Assembly (NCBI RefSeq): GCF_011038845.1
Contig: NZ_JAAKDW010000003.1
Coordinates: forward strand, 1-64,000
Reading direction: 5' to 3'
Source of the DNA: Enterococcus sp. ZJ1622
GTDB taxonomy: Bacteria > Bacillota > Bacilli > Lactobacillales > Enterococcaceae
DNA: 64,000 nucleotides
Positions 21,735 to 30,264 of the stretch are shown here, piece after piece. Every line of letters starts with the position of its first letter. Position 1 is the first letter of the stretch. Under the pieces are notes generated by a model that did not search any database, had not been told where the DNA came from, and saw only the letters and a program-made list of their open reading frames with translations. Both the position numbers and the translations under genes were made by a program.

Positions 21735-21858
21735 CGAAAAAAGGTTGTGACAGAAGTGGGAAGCTTCCAGAAATTTCGACTTATTTTCGAAGAAGCTATT
21801 TCTGGAACACCACTTATTCGAAAAAAAGAGCTGTGACAAGTCTTTTGTCACAGCTTCT
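21735..21858 (-). repeat. Dispersed intergenic repeat, copy 2
   Basis: Read on the minus strand this unit begins GAAGCTGTGACAAAAGAC, with a GCTGTGACAA/TTGTCACAGC stem and T-run. It continues TTCGAATAAGTGGTGTTCC and ends TGTCACAACCTTTTTTC. Head and tail match copy 1 at 17867-17974; the centre differs and has its own inverted repeat (TTCCAGAAAT / ATTTCTGGAA). It lies between rpmB and the YfhO-like gene, where it can stop transcription. Confidence 0.75.
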
Positions 21859-21897
21859 AAAAACGGCTCTATTATTAAGATAAGTAAAAAGAATAAA

Positions 21898-21926
21898 AAA
21901 ACCGTCCACGAACTGAACGGTTCAGA
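21898..21926 (-). terminator. Terminator after rpmB
   Basis: On the minus strand GAACCGT pairs with ACGGTT across a loop of about 11 nt and is followed by a T-run (the A-run at 21897-21901 on plus). It is placed just after the rpmB stop codon. Confidence 0.7.
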
Positions 21927-21936
21927 GTTTATTCAA

Positions 21937-22125
21937 TTAAACGCGTTCAACTTTTCCTGATTTCAAAGCACGAGTTGACACCCAAACTTTTTTAGGTTTT
22001 CCGTCGACCATCACGCGAACTTTTTGTAGGTTAGGTTTAACAGTACGTTTTGTTGAGTTCATAGCGTGTGAACGGTTGTTTCCACTTTTTGTCTTACGAC
22101 CTGTAAAGTAACAAACTTTTGCCAT
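21937..22125 (-). CDS. rpmB: 50S ribosomal protein L28
   Basis: L28 is a large-subunit protein. ATG 22125, behind AAAGGAGGAAA, gives the normal 62 residues ([23 protein letters not shown]). An in-frame ATG eleven codons upstream would lack a suitable SD. The cysteine pairs of some L28 forms are absent, so this is the zinc-free type. A single-gene unit divergent from the Asp23-like gene, the usual Firmicute arrangement. Confidence 0.96.
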   Translation of the reverse strand: MAKVCYFTGRKTKSGNNRSHAMNSTKRTVKPNLQKVRVMVDGKPKKVWVSTRALKSGKVERV

Positions 22126-22184
22126 GTTTATTTCCTCCTTTGCCTTGATTTGGAGCAATAGAATAATTCAGCTCATACCAGACT

Positions 22185-22213
22185 AACATATCATATAGGG
22201 TGGAAATTTGCAA
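22185..22213 (-). promoter_or_regulatory. Promoter candidate of rpmB
   Basis: On the minus strand TTGCAA (plus 22208-22213), a 17-bp spacer and TATGTT (plus 22185-22190) form a reasonable sigma-A promoter, with a leader of about 50 nt before rpmB. Confidence 0.45.
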
Positions 22214-22233
22214 GTATATTTTCAGAGATATAA

Positions 22234-22262
22234 TTGACAACTAAAGAGAATAATTGTAAATT
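22234..22262 (+). promoter_or_regulatory. Promoter candidate upstream of the Asp23-like gene
   Basis: A perfect -35 TTGACA (22234-22239) is separated by 17 bp from TAAATT (22257-22262). A second candidate closer to the gene is TGC-TATGAT (22334-22342), an extended -10. Either could drive the Asp23-like/fakA pair. Confidence 0.5.
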
Positions 22263-22395
22263 ATACAGGGTTATTCCTAAATTTTTCAAGGGTTTTTGAG
22301 TACTTTTGGGTAACTGCCTTTTATTTCAAGGTGTGCTATGATAAAATATGATAGAAGAAAAATGGGAGTATTTTACCCGTTAAGGAGGCTCATTC

Positions 22396-22758
22396 ATGGC
22401 TGTAAAAATTCAAACGTCAGCTGGAACCATTGAAATTACCAATGATGTGATTGCAACAGTTGTTGGGGGCGCCGCTACAGATGTGTTCGGTGTTGTAGGA
22501 ATGGCCAGCAAGAATCAAATCAAAGATAATATTACTGAAATTTTGCGTAAAGAAAATTATTCTCGCGGAGTAGTTGTCCGCCAAGAAGACAATGGGATCG
22601 CTGTAGATGTTTACACGATCGTCAGCTATGGAACAAAAATCTCAGAAGTTTCTCGCAATGTCCAAGAAAAAGTAAAATACAACTTGGAGGCATTACTTGG
22701 TGTTGCAGCCAATTCAGTCAATGTCTTCGTACAAGGTGTTCGTGTACTGCCAGACTAG
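22396..22758 (+). CDS. Asp23/Gls24-family envelope stress protein (YloU-like)
   Basis: The 120-residue protein (MAVKIQTSAGTIEITNDVIATVVGGAATDVFGVVGMASKN) has the Asp23 domain, with the GV(V/A)GM turn and the C-terminal VNVFVQGVRVL. This short form is the YloU type that nearly always precedes the DAK-domain kinase gene, as here. The family is soluble and linked to envelope stress in staphylococci; the exact role of this member is unknown. Strong SD AAGGAGG. Confidence 0.9.
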   Translation: MAVKIQTSAGTIEITNDVIATVVGGAATDVFGVVGMASKNQIKDNITEILRKENYSRGVVVRQEDNGIAVDVYTIVSYGTKISEVSRNVQEKVKYNLEALLGVAANSVNVFVQGVRVLPD

Positions 22759-22809
22759 GCAGGAGACTGGCTGGTAACTCAGCGGTCGATCTGAAGGAGG
22801 ATTATCTAG

Positions 22810-24492
22810 GTGAGTGTAACAGAAATAAGCGGAAGCCAGTTCCAGGAAATGGTTCAGGCAGGAGCGAATCGTCTGCAAATCAATGCAGAGTACGTCAATT
22901 CGTTAAATGTATTCCCGGTACCCGATGGTGATACTGGTACCAATATGAATTTATCAATGACTAGCGGAGCGAAAGCAGTAGTAGATTCGACTTCCGATAA
23001 AGTCGGAGAATTAGCAGCGTTGTTGTCAAAAGGACTGCTGATGGGCGCTAGAGGAAATTCCGGTGTCATTTTGTCCCAGTTGTTCCGAGGATTTTCAAAA
23101 CAGATCCCGGATGTGACAGTGCTGAATGCTGCAGATTTAGCTGCGGCTTTTACTCATGGTGTTGAAACTGCCTATAAAGCAGTGATGAAACCTGTGGAGG
23201 GAACAATCCTGACGGTGGCTCGCGAAGCTGCAAAAGCAGGCGAAAAGAAAGCAAAATCTACGGATGATGTCGTCGAAGTAATGACAGCTGTCGTTAAGGG
23301 CGCAAAACGCGCTTTGGCAAAAACGCCCGATCTACTTCCAGTATTGAAAGAAGTCGGTGTGGTAGACAGTGGCGGGCAAGGTCTGCTGTTTGTTTATGAA
23401 GGATTCTTAAGCGCATTGAATGGCGAATTCCAAGCAGATGACGTCTACGAACCATCTCCAGCAGAAATGGATGATATGGTCAATGCAGAACATCATCGCA
23501 GTGTACAAGGCCAGTTAGCAACAGAAGATATCCATTACGGCTACTGTACGGAAATCATGGTGAAAATCGGCGAAGGTCCAACAGTAGACAGTACTTTTGA
23601 TTATGAAGAGTTCCGTAATTATTTAGATGCTTTAGGGGATTCTCTTTTAGTCGTCAATGATGATGAGATCATCAAAGTCCATGTCCATACTGAAAACCCA
23701 GGTGAAGTACTGAATTACGGTCAAAAATTCGGTTCATTAGTCAAGATCAAAGTCGATAACATGCGTTTGCAGCATGAAACGATCTTGGAGCATGACGAAG
23801 AAGTCAACGAATTTGCACATAAAGAGACACCACGTGTGCCTTATGGTGTCGTAGCAATCGCAGCAGGCCAAGGAGTTCAAGAATTATTCAAGAGCCTAGG
23901 CGCCAATTATGTCATCAGCGGTGGTCAAACGATGAATCCAAGTACGGAAGATATCGTGAAAGCCATCCAGGAAGTCAACGCAGAGAAAGTACTTGTTTTG
24001 CCGAACAATAAAAATATCTTCATGGCAGCTGATCAAGCCGCAGAAGTGGCAGATATCCCTGTAGCGGTTGTTCCATCAAGAACGATCTCTCAAGGACTGA
24101 CAGCCATGTTGTCATTCAATGACCAAGCATCTCTGGAAGAAAACAAACAAACGATGACAGAAATGTTGTCAAGCGTGGTCAGTGGACAAGTCACACATGC
24201 GATCCGTGATACATCTATTGATGGTGTGAAGATCACAGAAGGGGACTTTTTAGGAATGATCGATGGGAAAATCGTTCTTTCCAACCCGGATATCACTACA
24301 GCATCTTTAACAACACTTGAACAAATGATTCATGAGGATACAGAGATCGTGACAATATTAGCTGGTGAAGAAGGTACAGTGGACCAAGCAAAAGCTTTTG
24401 CAGCTAATCTGACAGAAAAACATCCAGATCTGGAAATCGAAATCCATCAAGGAGATCAGCCTGTTTATCCTTATCTGTTTTCTGCAGAATAA
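22810..24492 (+). CDS. fakA: Fatty acid kinase catalytic subunit FakA (DAK2 domain)
   Basis: FakA phosphorylates host-derived fatty acids held by a FakB carrier, so that PlsY can use them for phospholipid synthesis. The 560-residue protein starts at GTG behind AAGGAGGA. Its N-terminal DAK2 kinase domain contains the metal/ATP site NVFPVPDGDTGTNMN (about residues 33-48) and GARGNSGVILSQLFRG. A middle region follows, then a C-terminal EDD-like domain. No fakB is in the window. It forms a pair with the upstream Asp23-like gene. Confidence 0.9.
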   Translation: MSVTEISGSQFQEMVQAGANRLQINAEYVNSLNVFPVPDGDTGTNMNLSMTSGAKAVVDSTSDKVGELAALLSKGLLMGARGNSGVILSQLFRGFSKQIPDVTVLNAADLAAAFTHGVETAYKAVMKPVEGTILTVAREAAKAGEKKAKSTDDVVEVMTAVVKGAKRALAKTPDLLPVLKEVGVVDSGGQGLLFVYEGFLSALNGEFQADDVYEPSPAEMDDMVNAEHHRSVQGQLATEDIHYGYCTEIMVKIGEGPTVDSTFDYEEFRNYLDALGDSLLVVNDDEIIKVHVHTENPGEVLNYGQKFGSLVKIKVDNMRLQHETILEHDEEVNEFAHKETPRVPYGVVAIAAGQGVQELFKSLGANYVISGGQTMNPSTEDIVKAIQEVNAEKVLVLPNNKNIFMAADQAAEVADIPVAVVPSRTISQGLTAMLSFNDQASLEENKQTMTEMLSSVVSGQVTHAIRDTSIDGVKITEGDFLGMIDGKIVLSNPDITTASLTTLEQMIHEDTEIVTILAGEEGTVDQAKAFAANLTEKHPDLEIEIHQGDQPVYPYLFSAE

Positions 24493-24521
24493 ACGATCCT
24501 GACGCAGAAAAGCTTGTTAGA

Positions 24522-24572
24522 AAGGACACTCGGTTAACGATCGGTTTTGATCGTTGACCAAGTCCTTTTTTT
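24522..24572 (+). terminator. Terminator after fakA
   Basis: AAGGAC...GTCCTT and the inner GGTTAACGATC / GATCGTTGACC arms fold into a long stem, followed by TTTTTTTG. It lies 30 bp after the fakA stop. Confidence 0.85.
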
Positions 24573-24595
24573 GTTAAAGGAAAGGAGGGAATTAG

Positions 24596-26632
24596 ATGCG
24601 TTCTTTAACAGATTCTGTGACGCTGCTGGCAGGTGTGGGTCAAAAAAGAGCGGAAAGTCTTGCTAGTTTGGGCATACATACAATAGAAGATTTGTTGACG
24701 TATTATCCTTTTCGCTACGAAGATATCCAAGAGAGAAATCTGAACGAGATCCAGGATCAGGAAAAGGTGACCTTGAAAGGATTAGTCGTATCTCCACCTG
24801 TGATGAGCCGATTCGGTTATAAAAAAAGCCGGCTGCAATTTCGGATGATGCAGGATCACGCAGTTTTCAATGTTTCTTTCTTTAATCAGCCTTACCTCAA
24901 AGACAAAGTCATTCTTTCGGAAGAAATTGCTGTCTATGGTAAATGGGATGCCAAGAGGAAAGCGTTGAACGGGATGAAAATCCTCGGTTCTCAGACCTTA
25001 GATGATTTTTCGCCCATTTATCATGTGAACAAATCGATTCGTCAAACGACGTTGGTCGATTTGATCAAGAAAGGCTTTGAAGAGTACGGGGAGCTGTTGG
25101 AAGAAAATCTTCCATTGTCTCTGGTTGAGAAATATCGGTTGCTCGATCGTCCAACGGCTGTGAAAAGCATGCATTTCCCGAAGAATCACGAAGAAAATCA
25201 TCAAGCGAAGCGACGCATCGTCTTTGAAGAATTCTTTTTATTCCAAATGCGTCTTCAAGGACTGAAAAAAGCAGAAAAATCTGAACTGAATGGATTAGAA
25301 ATCTTATATGATGTCCAGAAACTAAAAGCATTTACCCAAAAGCTGCCGTTCGAGCTGACAGATGCACAAAAACGAGTCACGAATGAAATCTGTCGTGATC
25401 TGAGAAGTCCGCAGCATATGCAACGACTGCTGCAAGGAGATGTCGGGAGCGGGAAAACAGTCGTTGCAGCGATTGCCTTGTATGCAACGGTCACCGCTGG
25501 TTTTCAAGGCGCTTTGATGGTCCCTACAGAAATCTTAGCGCAGCAGCATATGGAAAGTCTCATGCAATTGTTTGATCCAGAAGAAGTGACAGTGGGCTTA
25601 TTGACAGGTTCGACAAAGACAAAAGAACGACGCGAGCTACTCGAAAAACTGGAAAAAGGAGAGATCGATGTCGTGATCGGGACTCATGCTTTGATCCAAG
25701 ACGGCGTAGAATTCAAACATCTGGGTCTCGTCATCACAGATGAACAGCATCGCTTCGGTGTGAACCAGCGAAAAGTATTAAGGGAAAAAGGATGGCGACC
25801 AGACGTCTTGTTTATGACAGCTACACCGATCCCGCGAACACTTGCGATCACAGCATATGGTGAGATGGATGTTTCGATCATCGATGAACTGCCTGCCGGA
25901 AGAATCCCGATTGAGACGCGCTGGGTCAGGACACCGCAATTGGACAGTGTACTGGACTGGACAAAAAAAGAACTTGCTCGTGGGCATCAGATGTATGTGA
26001 TTTGTCCATTGATCGAAGAATCTGAAGCGTTGGATGTAAAAAATGCTGTGGAAATCTATGAAAAACTGCGTGACCTCTTTGCACCTGAATATGAAGTCGG
26101 GCTATTACATGGTAAAATGAAGAATCAGGAAAAAGAATCGATCATGGAAGCATTCAAAGACAACCAAATGCAAATCCTGGTTTCAACGACGGTCATCGAA
26201 GTCGGTGTCAATGTGCCGAATGCTACAGTCATGCTGATCATGGATGCAGATCGATTCGGTTTAGCACAGCTCCATCAGTTGCGTGGACGTGTGGGACGAG
26301 GAAGCGAGGCATCTTATTGTGTGTTAGTCGCTAATCCCAAGAATGAACTCGGGGTCGAACGAATGAAGATCATGACTGAAACGAACAATGGTTTCGTTTT
26401 GAGTGAAAAAGACTTGGAGTTACGCGGACCCGGGGAAGTTTTTGGTTTCCGGCAATCCGGCTTGCCGCAATTTGCCATTGCGGATTTGGTTGCAGATGGG
26501 AACATACTCGAAGTAGCAAGAGAAGAAGCAGCTGAGGTCTGGCGAATGAAAAACTGGCAGTTACTGCCGGAATACCAACCTTTGGTAAGCAGCTTGCAGC
26601 TGGACGATCAAGATAATCGTTATTTTGATTAA
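24596..26632 (+). CDS. recG: ATP-dependent DNA helicase RecG
   Basis: RecG remodels stalled replication forks and branch-migrates Holliday junctions. The 678-residue protein has an N-terminal wedge/OB domain and Walker A LQGDVGSGKT near residue 282. Further on come the DEQH box (VITDEQHRFG), motif III TATPIPRT, and the C-terminal helicase motifs QLRGRVGRG and the RecG tail with FGFRQSGLPQF. AAAGGAGGG precedes ATG. Confidence 0.97.
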   Translation: MRSLTDSVTLLAGVGQKRAESLASLGIHTIEDLLTYYPFRYEDIQERNLNEIQDQEKVTLKGLVVSPPVMSRFGYKKSRLQFRMMQDHAVFNVSFFNQPYLKDKVILSEEIAVYGKWDAKRKALNGMKILGSQTLDDFSPIYHVNKSIRQTTLVDLIKKGFEEYGELLEENLPLSLVEKYRLLDRPTAVKSMHFPKNHEENHQAKRRIVFEEFFLFQMRLQGLKKAEKSELNGLEILYDVQKLKAFTQKLPFELTDAQKRVTNEICRDLRSPQHMQRLLQGDVGSGKTVVAAIALYATVTAGFQGALMVPTEILAQQHMESLMQLFDPEEVTVGLLTGSTKTKERRELLEKLEKGEIDVVIGTHALIQDGVEFKHLGLVITDEQHRFGVNQRKVLREKGWRPDVLFMTATPIPRTLAITAYGEMDVSIIDELPAGRIPIETRWVRTPQLDSVLDWTKKELARGHQMYVICPLIEESEALDVKNAVEIYEKLRDLFAPEYEVGLLHGKMKNQEKESIMEAFKDNQMQILVSTTVIEVGVNVPNATVMLIMDADRFGLAQLHQLRGRVGRGSEASYCVLVANPKNELGVERMKIMTETNNGFVLSEKDLELRGPGEVFGFRQSGLPQFAIADLVADGNILEVAREEAAEVWRMKNWQLLPEYQPLVSSLQLDDQDNRYFD

Positions 26633-26639
26633 CAGACTG

Positions 26640-26648
26640 TGCTATACT
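26640..26648 (+). promoter_or_regulatory. Extended -10 promoter candidate before plsX
   Basis: TGC followed by TATACT (26643-26648) gives a TGn extended -10 in the short gap after recG. Transcription would start near 26655, 25 nt before plsX. Confidence 0.4.
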
Positions 26649-26679
26649 TTAGGTGATGACGGAAAAAGGAGTGGGAATA

Positions 26680-27681
26680 ATGAAAATTGCCGTAGATGCA
26701 ATGGGCGGAGACCACGCACCACAAGCGATCGTGGAAGGTGTGGCTTTAGCACAGCAAGATTTCCCTGAAGTAGAATTCATACTTTACGGAAAAGAAGCTG
26801 AAATCAAAAAATACTTGAAAACAGAAAAGAATATCACTATCGTCCATACTGATGAGAAAATCAATAGTGATGATGAACCAGTGAAAGCGATCCGTCGAAA
26901 GAAAACAGCCTCCATGGTGCTTGCCGCACAAGCGGTGAAAAATGGAGAAGCAGATGCCGTTTTTTCTGCGGGGAACACAGGCGCGCTTCTTGCCGCTGGA
27001 TTGTTCATTGTCGGACGGATCAAAAATATCGAACGCCCAGGATTGATGTCTACTTTACCCGTAGTTGGGAAAGCAGGAGCTGGATTTGACATGCTTGATC
27101 TTGGAGCGAATGCGGAAAACAAACCTGAGCATTTGCTGCAATATGGCATACTTGGCTCATTTTATGCAAGAAAAGTGCGAGGTATCGGACGTCCGAGAGT
27201 TGCTTTACTGAATAACGGTACAGAAGCGACAAAAGGCAGCGAAGTCACAAAACGTGCATTTGAGCTTCTCCAGAATGAAACAAGCTTGAATTTCATCGGA
27301 AACGTAGAAGCTCGTGAGCTGCTGAATGGCGTAGCAGATGTCGTCGTGACAGATGGCTTTACAGGAAATGCGGTGTTGAAGTCTATTGAAGGCACAGCAA
27401 TGAACATGATGGGCTTGCTGAAATCAGCTATCTTAAATGAAGGCATCAAAGGAAAAATGGGTGCGATGCTGTTAAAAGACGGATTACGCTCATTGAAATC
27501 AGAAATGGATTACTCCAAACATGGCGGAGCTGTTTTGTTCGGCTTGAAAGCACCAGTTATCAAAACCCATGGTGCAACAGGTCCTGATGCTGTCCGCTAT
27601 ACGATCCGTCAAATCCATACGATGCTTGAAACAAACGTCGTTGGACAATTAGTGGAGCACTTTGAAAAAGTAGAAGAATAA
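26680..27681 (+). CDS. plsX: Phosphate acyltransferase PlsX
   Basis: PlsX makes acyl-phosphate from acyl-ACP and phosphate, the donor for the first acylation of glycerol-3-phosphate. ATG 26680 behind AAAGGAGTG gives 333 residues with the start [14 protein letters not shown]. Further motifs are [13 protein letters not shown] and [14 protein letters not shown]. An in-frame ATG at 26653 is rejected because the SD would lie inside the gene. It pairs with the acyl carrier protein gene downstream, as in many Firmicutes. Confidence 0.96.
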   Translation: MKIAVDAMGGDHAPQAIVEGVALAQQDFPEVEFILYGKEAEIKKYLKTEKNITIVHTDEKINSDDEPVKAIRRKKTASMVLAAQAVKNGEADAVFSAGNTGALLAAGLFIVGRIKNIERPGLMSTLPVVGKAGAGFDMLDLGANAENKPEHLLQYGILGSFYARKVRGIGRPRVALLNNGTEATKGSEVTKRAFELLQNETSLNFIGNVEARELLNGVADVVVTDGFTGNAVLKSIEGTAMNMMGLLKSAILNEGIKGKMGAMLLKDGLRSLKSEMDYSKHGGAVLFGLKAPVIKTHGATGPDAVRYTIRQIHTMLETNVVGQLVEHFEKVEE

Positions 27682-27794
27682 AGGTACTTTGCTGTCAGAA
27701 TAGACTTGCATTGAAAAAAAGGTGGACATTCCTGAAAAATGCCAGTAAAATTAGCCTTGACGAAGGTAGTGTACAATTCTTGGAGGTGAAAAAA

Positions 27795-28037
27795 TTGACT
27801 CGTGAAGAAGTATTTAACAAAGTAGCGAAAATTATTTCAAACCATTTTGAAATAGATACAGATAAAGTCACAGATGAACTGAACATCAAAGACGATTTGA
27901 AAGCTGATTCAATTAGTATCATGGAATTCGTTCTGGAACTTGAAGACGAATTCGGTACAGAAATCTCTGATGAAGATGCGGAACAAATCGAAACAGTTGG
28001 CGGCGCAGTAGACTATATCAGCAGCCATCTAAAATAA
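27795..28037 (+). CDS. acpP: Acyl carrier protein
   Basis: The 80-residue acidic four-helix protein carries the acyl chain on a phosphopantetheine arm. The attachment serine is visible in LKADSISIMEF (the DS[LI]S motif, near residue 39). TTG 27795 is spaced 6 nt from GGAGGTG and gives the family length. Frames opening at 27711 would add 28 residues with no SD. Enterococci commonly have a second ACP in the fab cluster, so this plsX-linked copy may mainly serve phospholipid synthesis (inference). Confidence 0.92.
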   Translation: MTREEVFNKVAKIISNHFEIDTDKVTDELNIKDDLKADSISIMEFVLELEDEFGTEISDEDAEQIETVGGAVDYISSHLK

Positions 28038-28057
28038 GCAGTTCTTTAACATACACG

Positions 28058-28103
28058 AAAAAAGAGCGGAGAAGTCGGCCTAGACTTCCCCGCTCTTTTT
28101 TCT
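28058..28103. terminator. Strong terminator after the ACP gene
   Basis: AAAAAAGAGCGG.GAAGTC pairs with GACTTC.CCGCTCTTTTTT across a short loop. A-rich and T-rich flanks on both sides would let it work in both directions. Confidence 0.92.
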
Positions 28104-28167
28104 TTTTTATCTGTTTTTCTTAGAATACATACTTTTCTGACAATTCTGGCAATATTTCGAAATTATG

Positions 28168-28196
28168 TTGCAAAGTAAAGCGGTTTTCTATATAAT
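28168..28196 (+). promoter_or_regulatory. Promoter of the opp operon
   Basis: TTGCAA (28168-28173), a 17-bp spacer and a perfect TATAAT (28191-28196) form a strong sigma-A promoter. Its predicted transcript has a leader of about 110 nt before oppD. Confidence 0.75.
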
Positions 28197-28222
28197 TATT
28201 AATAATATATTACACTTTGTTA

Positions 28223-28254
28223 AGAATAAACTTTGTTATAAAACGTTTTATTCT
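28223..28254. promoter_or_regulatory. Palindromic operator-like site in the opp leader
   Basis: A perfect 14-bp palindrome ATAAAACGTTTTAT (28238-28251) lies within a wider inverted pair, AGAATAAA (28223-28230) and TTTATTCT (28247-28254). It is located about 20-50 nt after the likely transcription start. A repressor binding here would block elongation or initiation. The regulator is unknown. Confidence 0.4.
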
Positions 28255-28314
28255 GTGTAATACTATTTTTTTATTAAGAAAAACTTCCGTTAAGGGAGCA
28301 GAGGAGGTATTCGA

Positions 28315-29319
28315 TTGTCGGATAATCAATTATTAGATGTTCAGAACCTACATACAGGCTTCCGTCTTAAAGACGAATATTACGATGCAGTAGATGACGT
28401 TTCCTTTACTTTGGATAAAAACGAGATCTTAGCGATCGTTGGCGAATCCGGTTGCGGTAAAAGTACATTGGCCACCACTATCATGGGGTTGCTTGATCCT
28501 AACAATACAAAAATCACAGGTGAGATTCTTTATAATGATTTGAATCTGATCGATCTGAACGAAACCCTGTACAATAAAATCCGCGGGAACGATATCGGCA
28601 TGATCTTCCAAGATCCGTTATCTGCATTGAACCCTCTGATGAGAATCGAAGACCAGATCAAAGAAGGACTTTCTTATCATACTAAAATGAATGCAGAACA
28701 ACGTCAGGCTAGAGCTTTAGAATTGCTGGAACAGGTAGGAATCCCCAATCCTGCAAGGGTCGGACGCCAATATCCTCACGAACTGTCAGGCGGTATGAGA
28801 CAACGTGTGATCATTGCCATCGCTATTGCATGCAAACCTCCAATCGTTATCGCAGATGAACCAACGACCGCTTTAGACGTAACTATCCAAGCCCAAATCC
28901 TTGATTTACTGAAAGATCTACAGGAAGAAACAAAAACAGGGATCATTTTGATCACGCACGATCTAGGTGTCGTAGCTGAGATGGCCGATCGTGTAGCCGT
29001 CATGTACGGTGGACAATTCGTCGAAGTCGCAGGAGTACAAGAATTGTTCGATCATCCTCGGCATCCGTATACTCGTTCCTTACTGAATTCGATTCCGCAA
29101 GAAGGAAACCATGATGCAGAACTGCATGTGATCGAAGGGGTCGTTCCTTCCTTGAAAAATATGCCGCGTAAAGGTTGCCGCTTTGCTCCCCGAATTCCTT
29201 GGATCCCAGCAAGTGAACACGAAGAAAATCCGGTCCTTCATGAAGTTGCACCGAATCACTTGGTTCGCTGCTCGTGTTACAAGCATTTCCACTTTAGAGA
29301 CGAAAAAGGAGAGGTGTAG
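28315..29319 (+). CDS. oppD: Oligopeptide ABC transporter ATPase OppD
   Basis: First ATPase of the oligopeptide importer. The 334-residue protein starts at TTG 28315, six bases behind GAGGAGGT. It has Walker A GESGCGKST near residue 41, signature LSGGMRQR, Walker B VIADEPTTALD, and the oligopeptide-family C-terminal extension with the cysteine cluster (GCRFAPR ... RCSCYKHF) that may hold an iron-sulfur cluster. oppF starts immediately after the stop. Confidence 0.95.
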   Translation: MSDNQLLDVQNLHTGFRLKDEYYDAVDDVSFTLDKNEILAIVGESGCGKSTLATTIMGLLDPNNTKITGEILYNDLNLIDLNETLYNKIRGNDIGMIFQDPLSALNPLMRIEDQIKEGLSYHTKMNAEQRQARALELLEQVGIPNPARVGRQYPHELSGGMRQRVIIAIAIACKPPIVIADEPTTALDVTIQAQILDLLKDLQEETKTGIILITHDLGVVAEMADRVAVMYGGQFVEVAGVQELFDHPRHPYTRSLLNSIPQEGNHDAELHVIEGVVPSLKNMPRKGCRFAPRIPWIPASEHEENPVLHEVAPNHLVRCSCYKHFHFRDEKGEV

Positions 29320-30264
29320 ATGTCAGAATTAATCACAATCAAGGATTTGAAAGTTCACTATCCTATTCGCAGTGGATTCTTTAACCGTGTGACAGATCAT
29401 GTCTATGCAGTAGACGGTGTGGATTTCATTATCGAAAAAGGGAAAACATACGGCTTGGTCGGCGAATCCGGTTCAGGGAAATCGACAACCGGTAAAGCAG
29501 TCGTCGGGTTAGAAAAAGTCACATCTGGTGAGATTATCTATGAAGGAAAAGATGTCACACATCGAAGCAACCGAAAAAAGATCGGCTACAACAAAGATGT
29601 GCAGATGATCTTCCAAGATTCCATGTCCAGCTTGAACCCTAAAAAGCGAGTGTTGGATATCATCGCAGAGCCGATCCGTAACTTTGAACGCCTGAGCGAT
29701 CAAGAAGAAAAGAAAAAAGTCAAAGGCTTACTGGATATTGTCGGTATGCCGGAAGATGCATTATACAAATATCCGCATGAATTCTCCGGTGGTCAGCGTC
29801 AGCGTTTAGGTGTTGCTCGCGCAGTTGCGACGAATCCCAAACTGATCGTGGCAGACGAGCCGGTATCAGCGCTGGACTTATCTGTTCAGGCACAGGTACT
29901 GAACTTTATGAAACGTATCCAGCAGGAATTCGGACTCAGTTATTTATTCATCTCTCATGACTTAGGTGTCGTGAAACATATGTGCGATAATATCGCCATC
30001 ATGTATAAAGGAAGATTCGTTGAGATCGGTACGAGAGAAGATATCTATAATGATCCGCGCCATATCTACACAAAGCGCTTGCTTTCAGCTATTCCGCAGA
30101 TCGATGTGGAAAACCGGGAGTTGCATAAAGAGACTCGACGTAAAGTTGAACGGGAGTATATCCAGAATCAAAAGGAATACTACGATGCAACAGGTCGAGT
30201 ATATGATCTGCGTACAATCACAACTACGCATAAAGTAGCTTTGAAAGATGGAGGTGCGAGCTAA
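29320..30264 (+). CDS. oppF: Oligopeptide ABC transporter ATPase OppF
   Basis: Partner ATPase of OppD in the import complex. The 314-residue protein has Walker A GESGSGKST, signature FSGGQRQR and Walker B LIVADEPVSALD. It directly abuts oppD and overlaps oppB by one base, so translation is coupled. The C-terminal segment lacks the cysteine cluster seen in OppD. Confidence 0.95.
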   Translation: MSELITIKDLKVHYPIRSGFFNRVTDHVYAVDGVDFIIEKGKTYGLVGESGSGKSTTGKAVVGLEKVTSGEIIYEGKDVTHRSNRKKIGYNKDVQMIFQDSMSSLNPKKRVLDIIAEPIRNFERLSDQEEKKKVKGLLDIVGMPEDALYKYPHEFSGGQRQRLGVARAVATNPKLIVADEPVSALDLSVQAQVLNFMKRIQQEFGLSYLFISHDLGVVKHMCDNIAIMYKGRFVEIGTREDIYNDPRHIYTKRLLSAIPQIDVENRELHKETRRKVEREYIQNQKEYYDATGRVYDLRTITTTHKVALKDGGAS

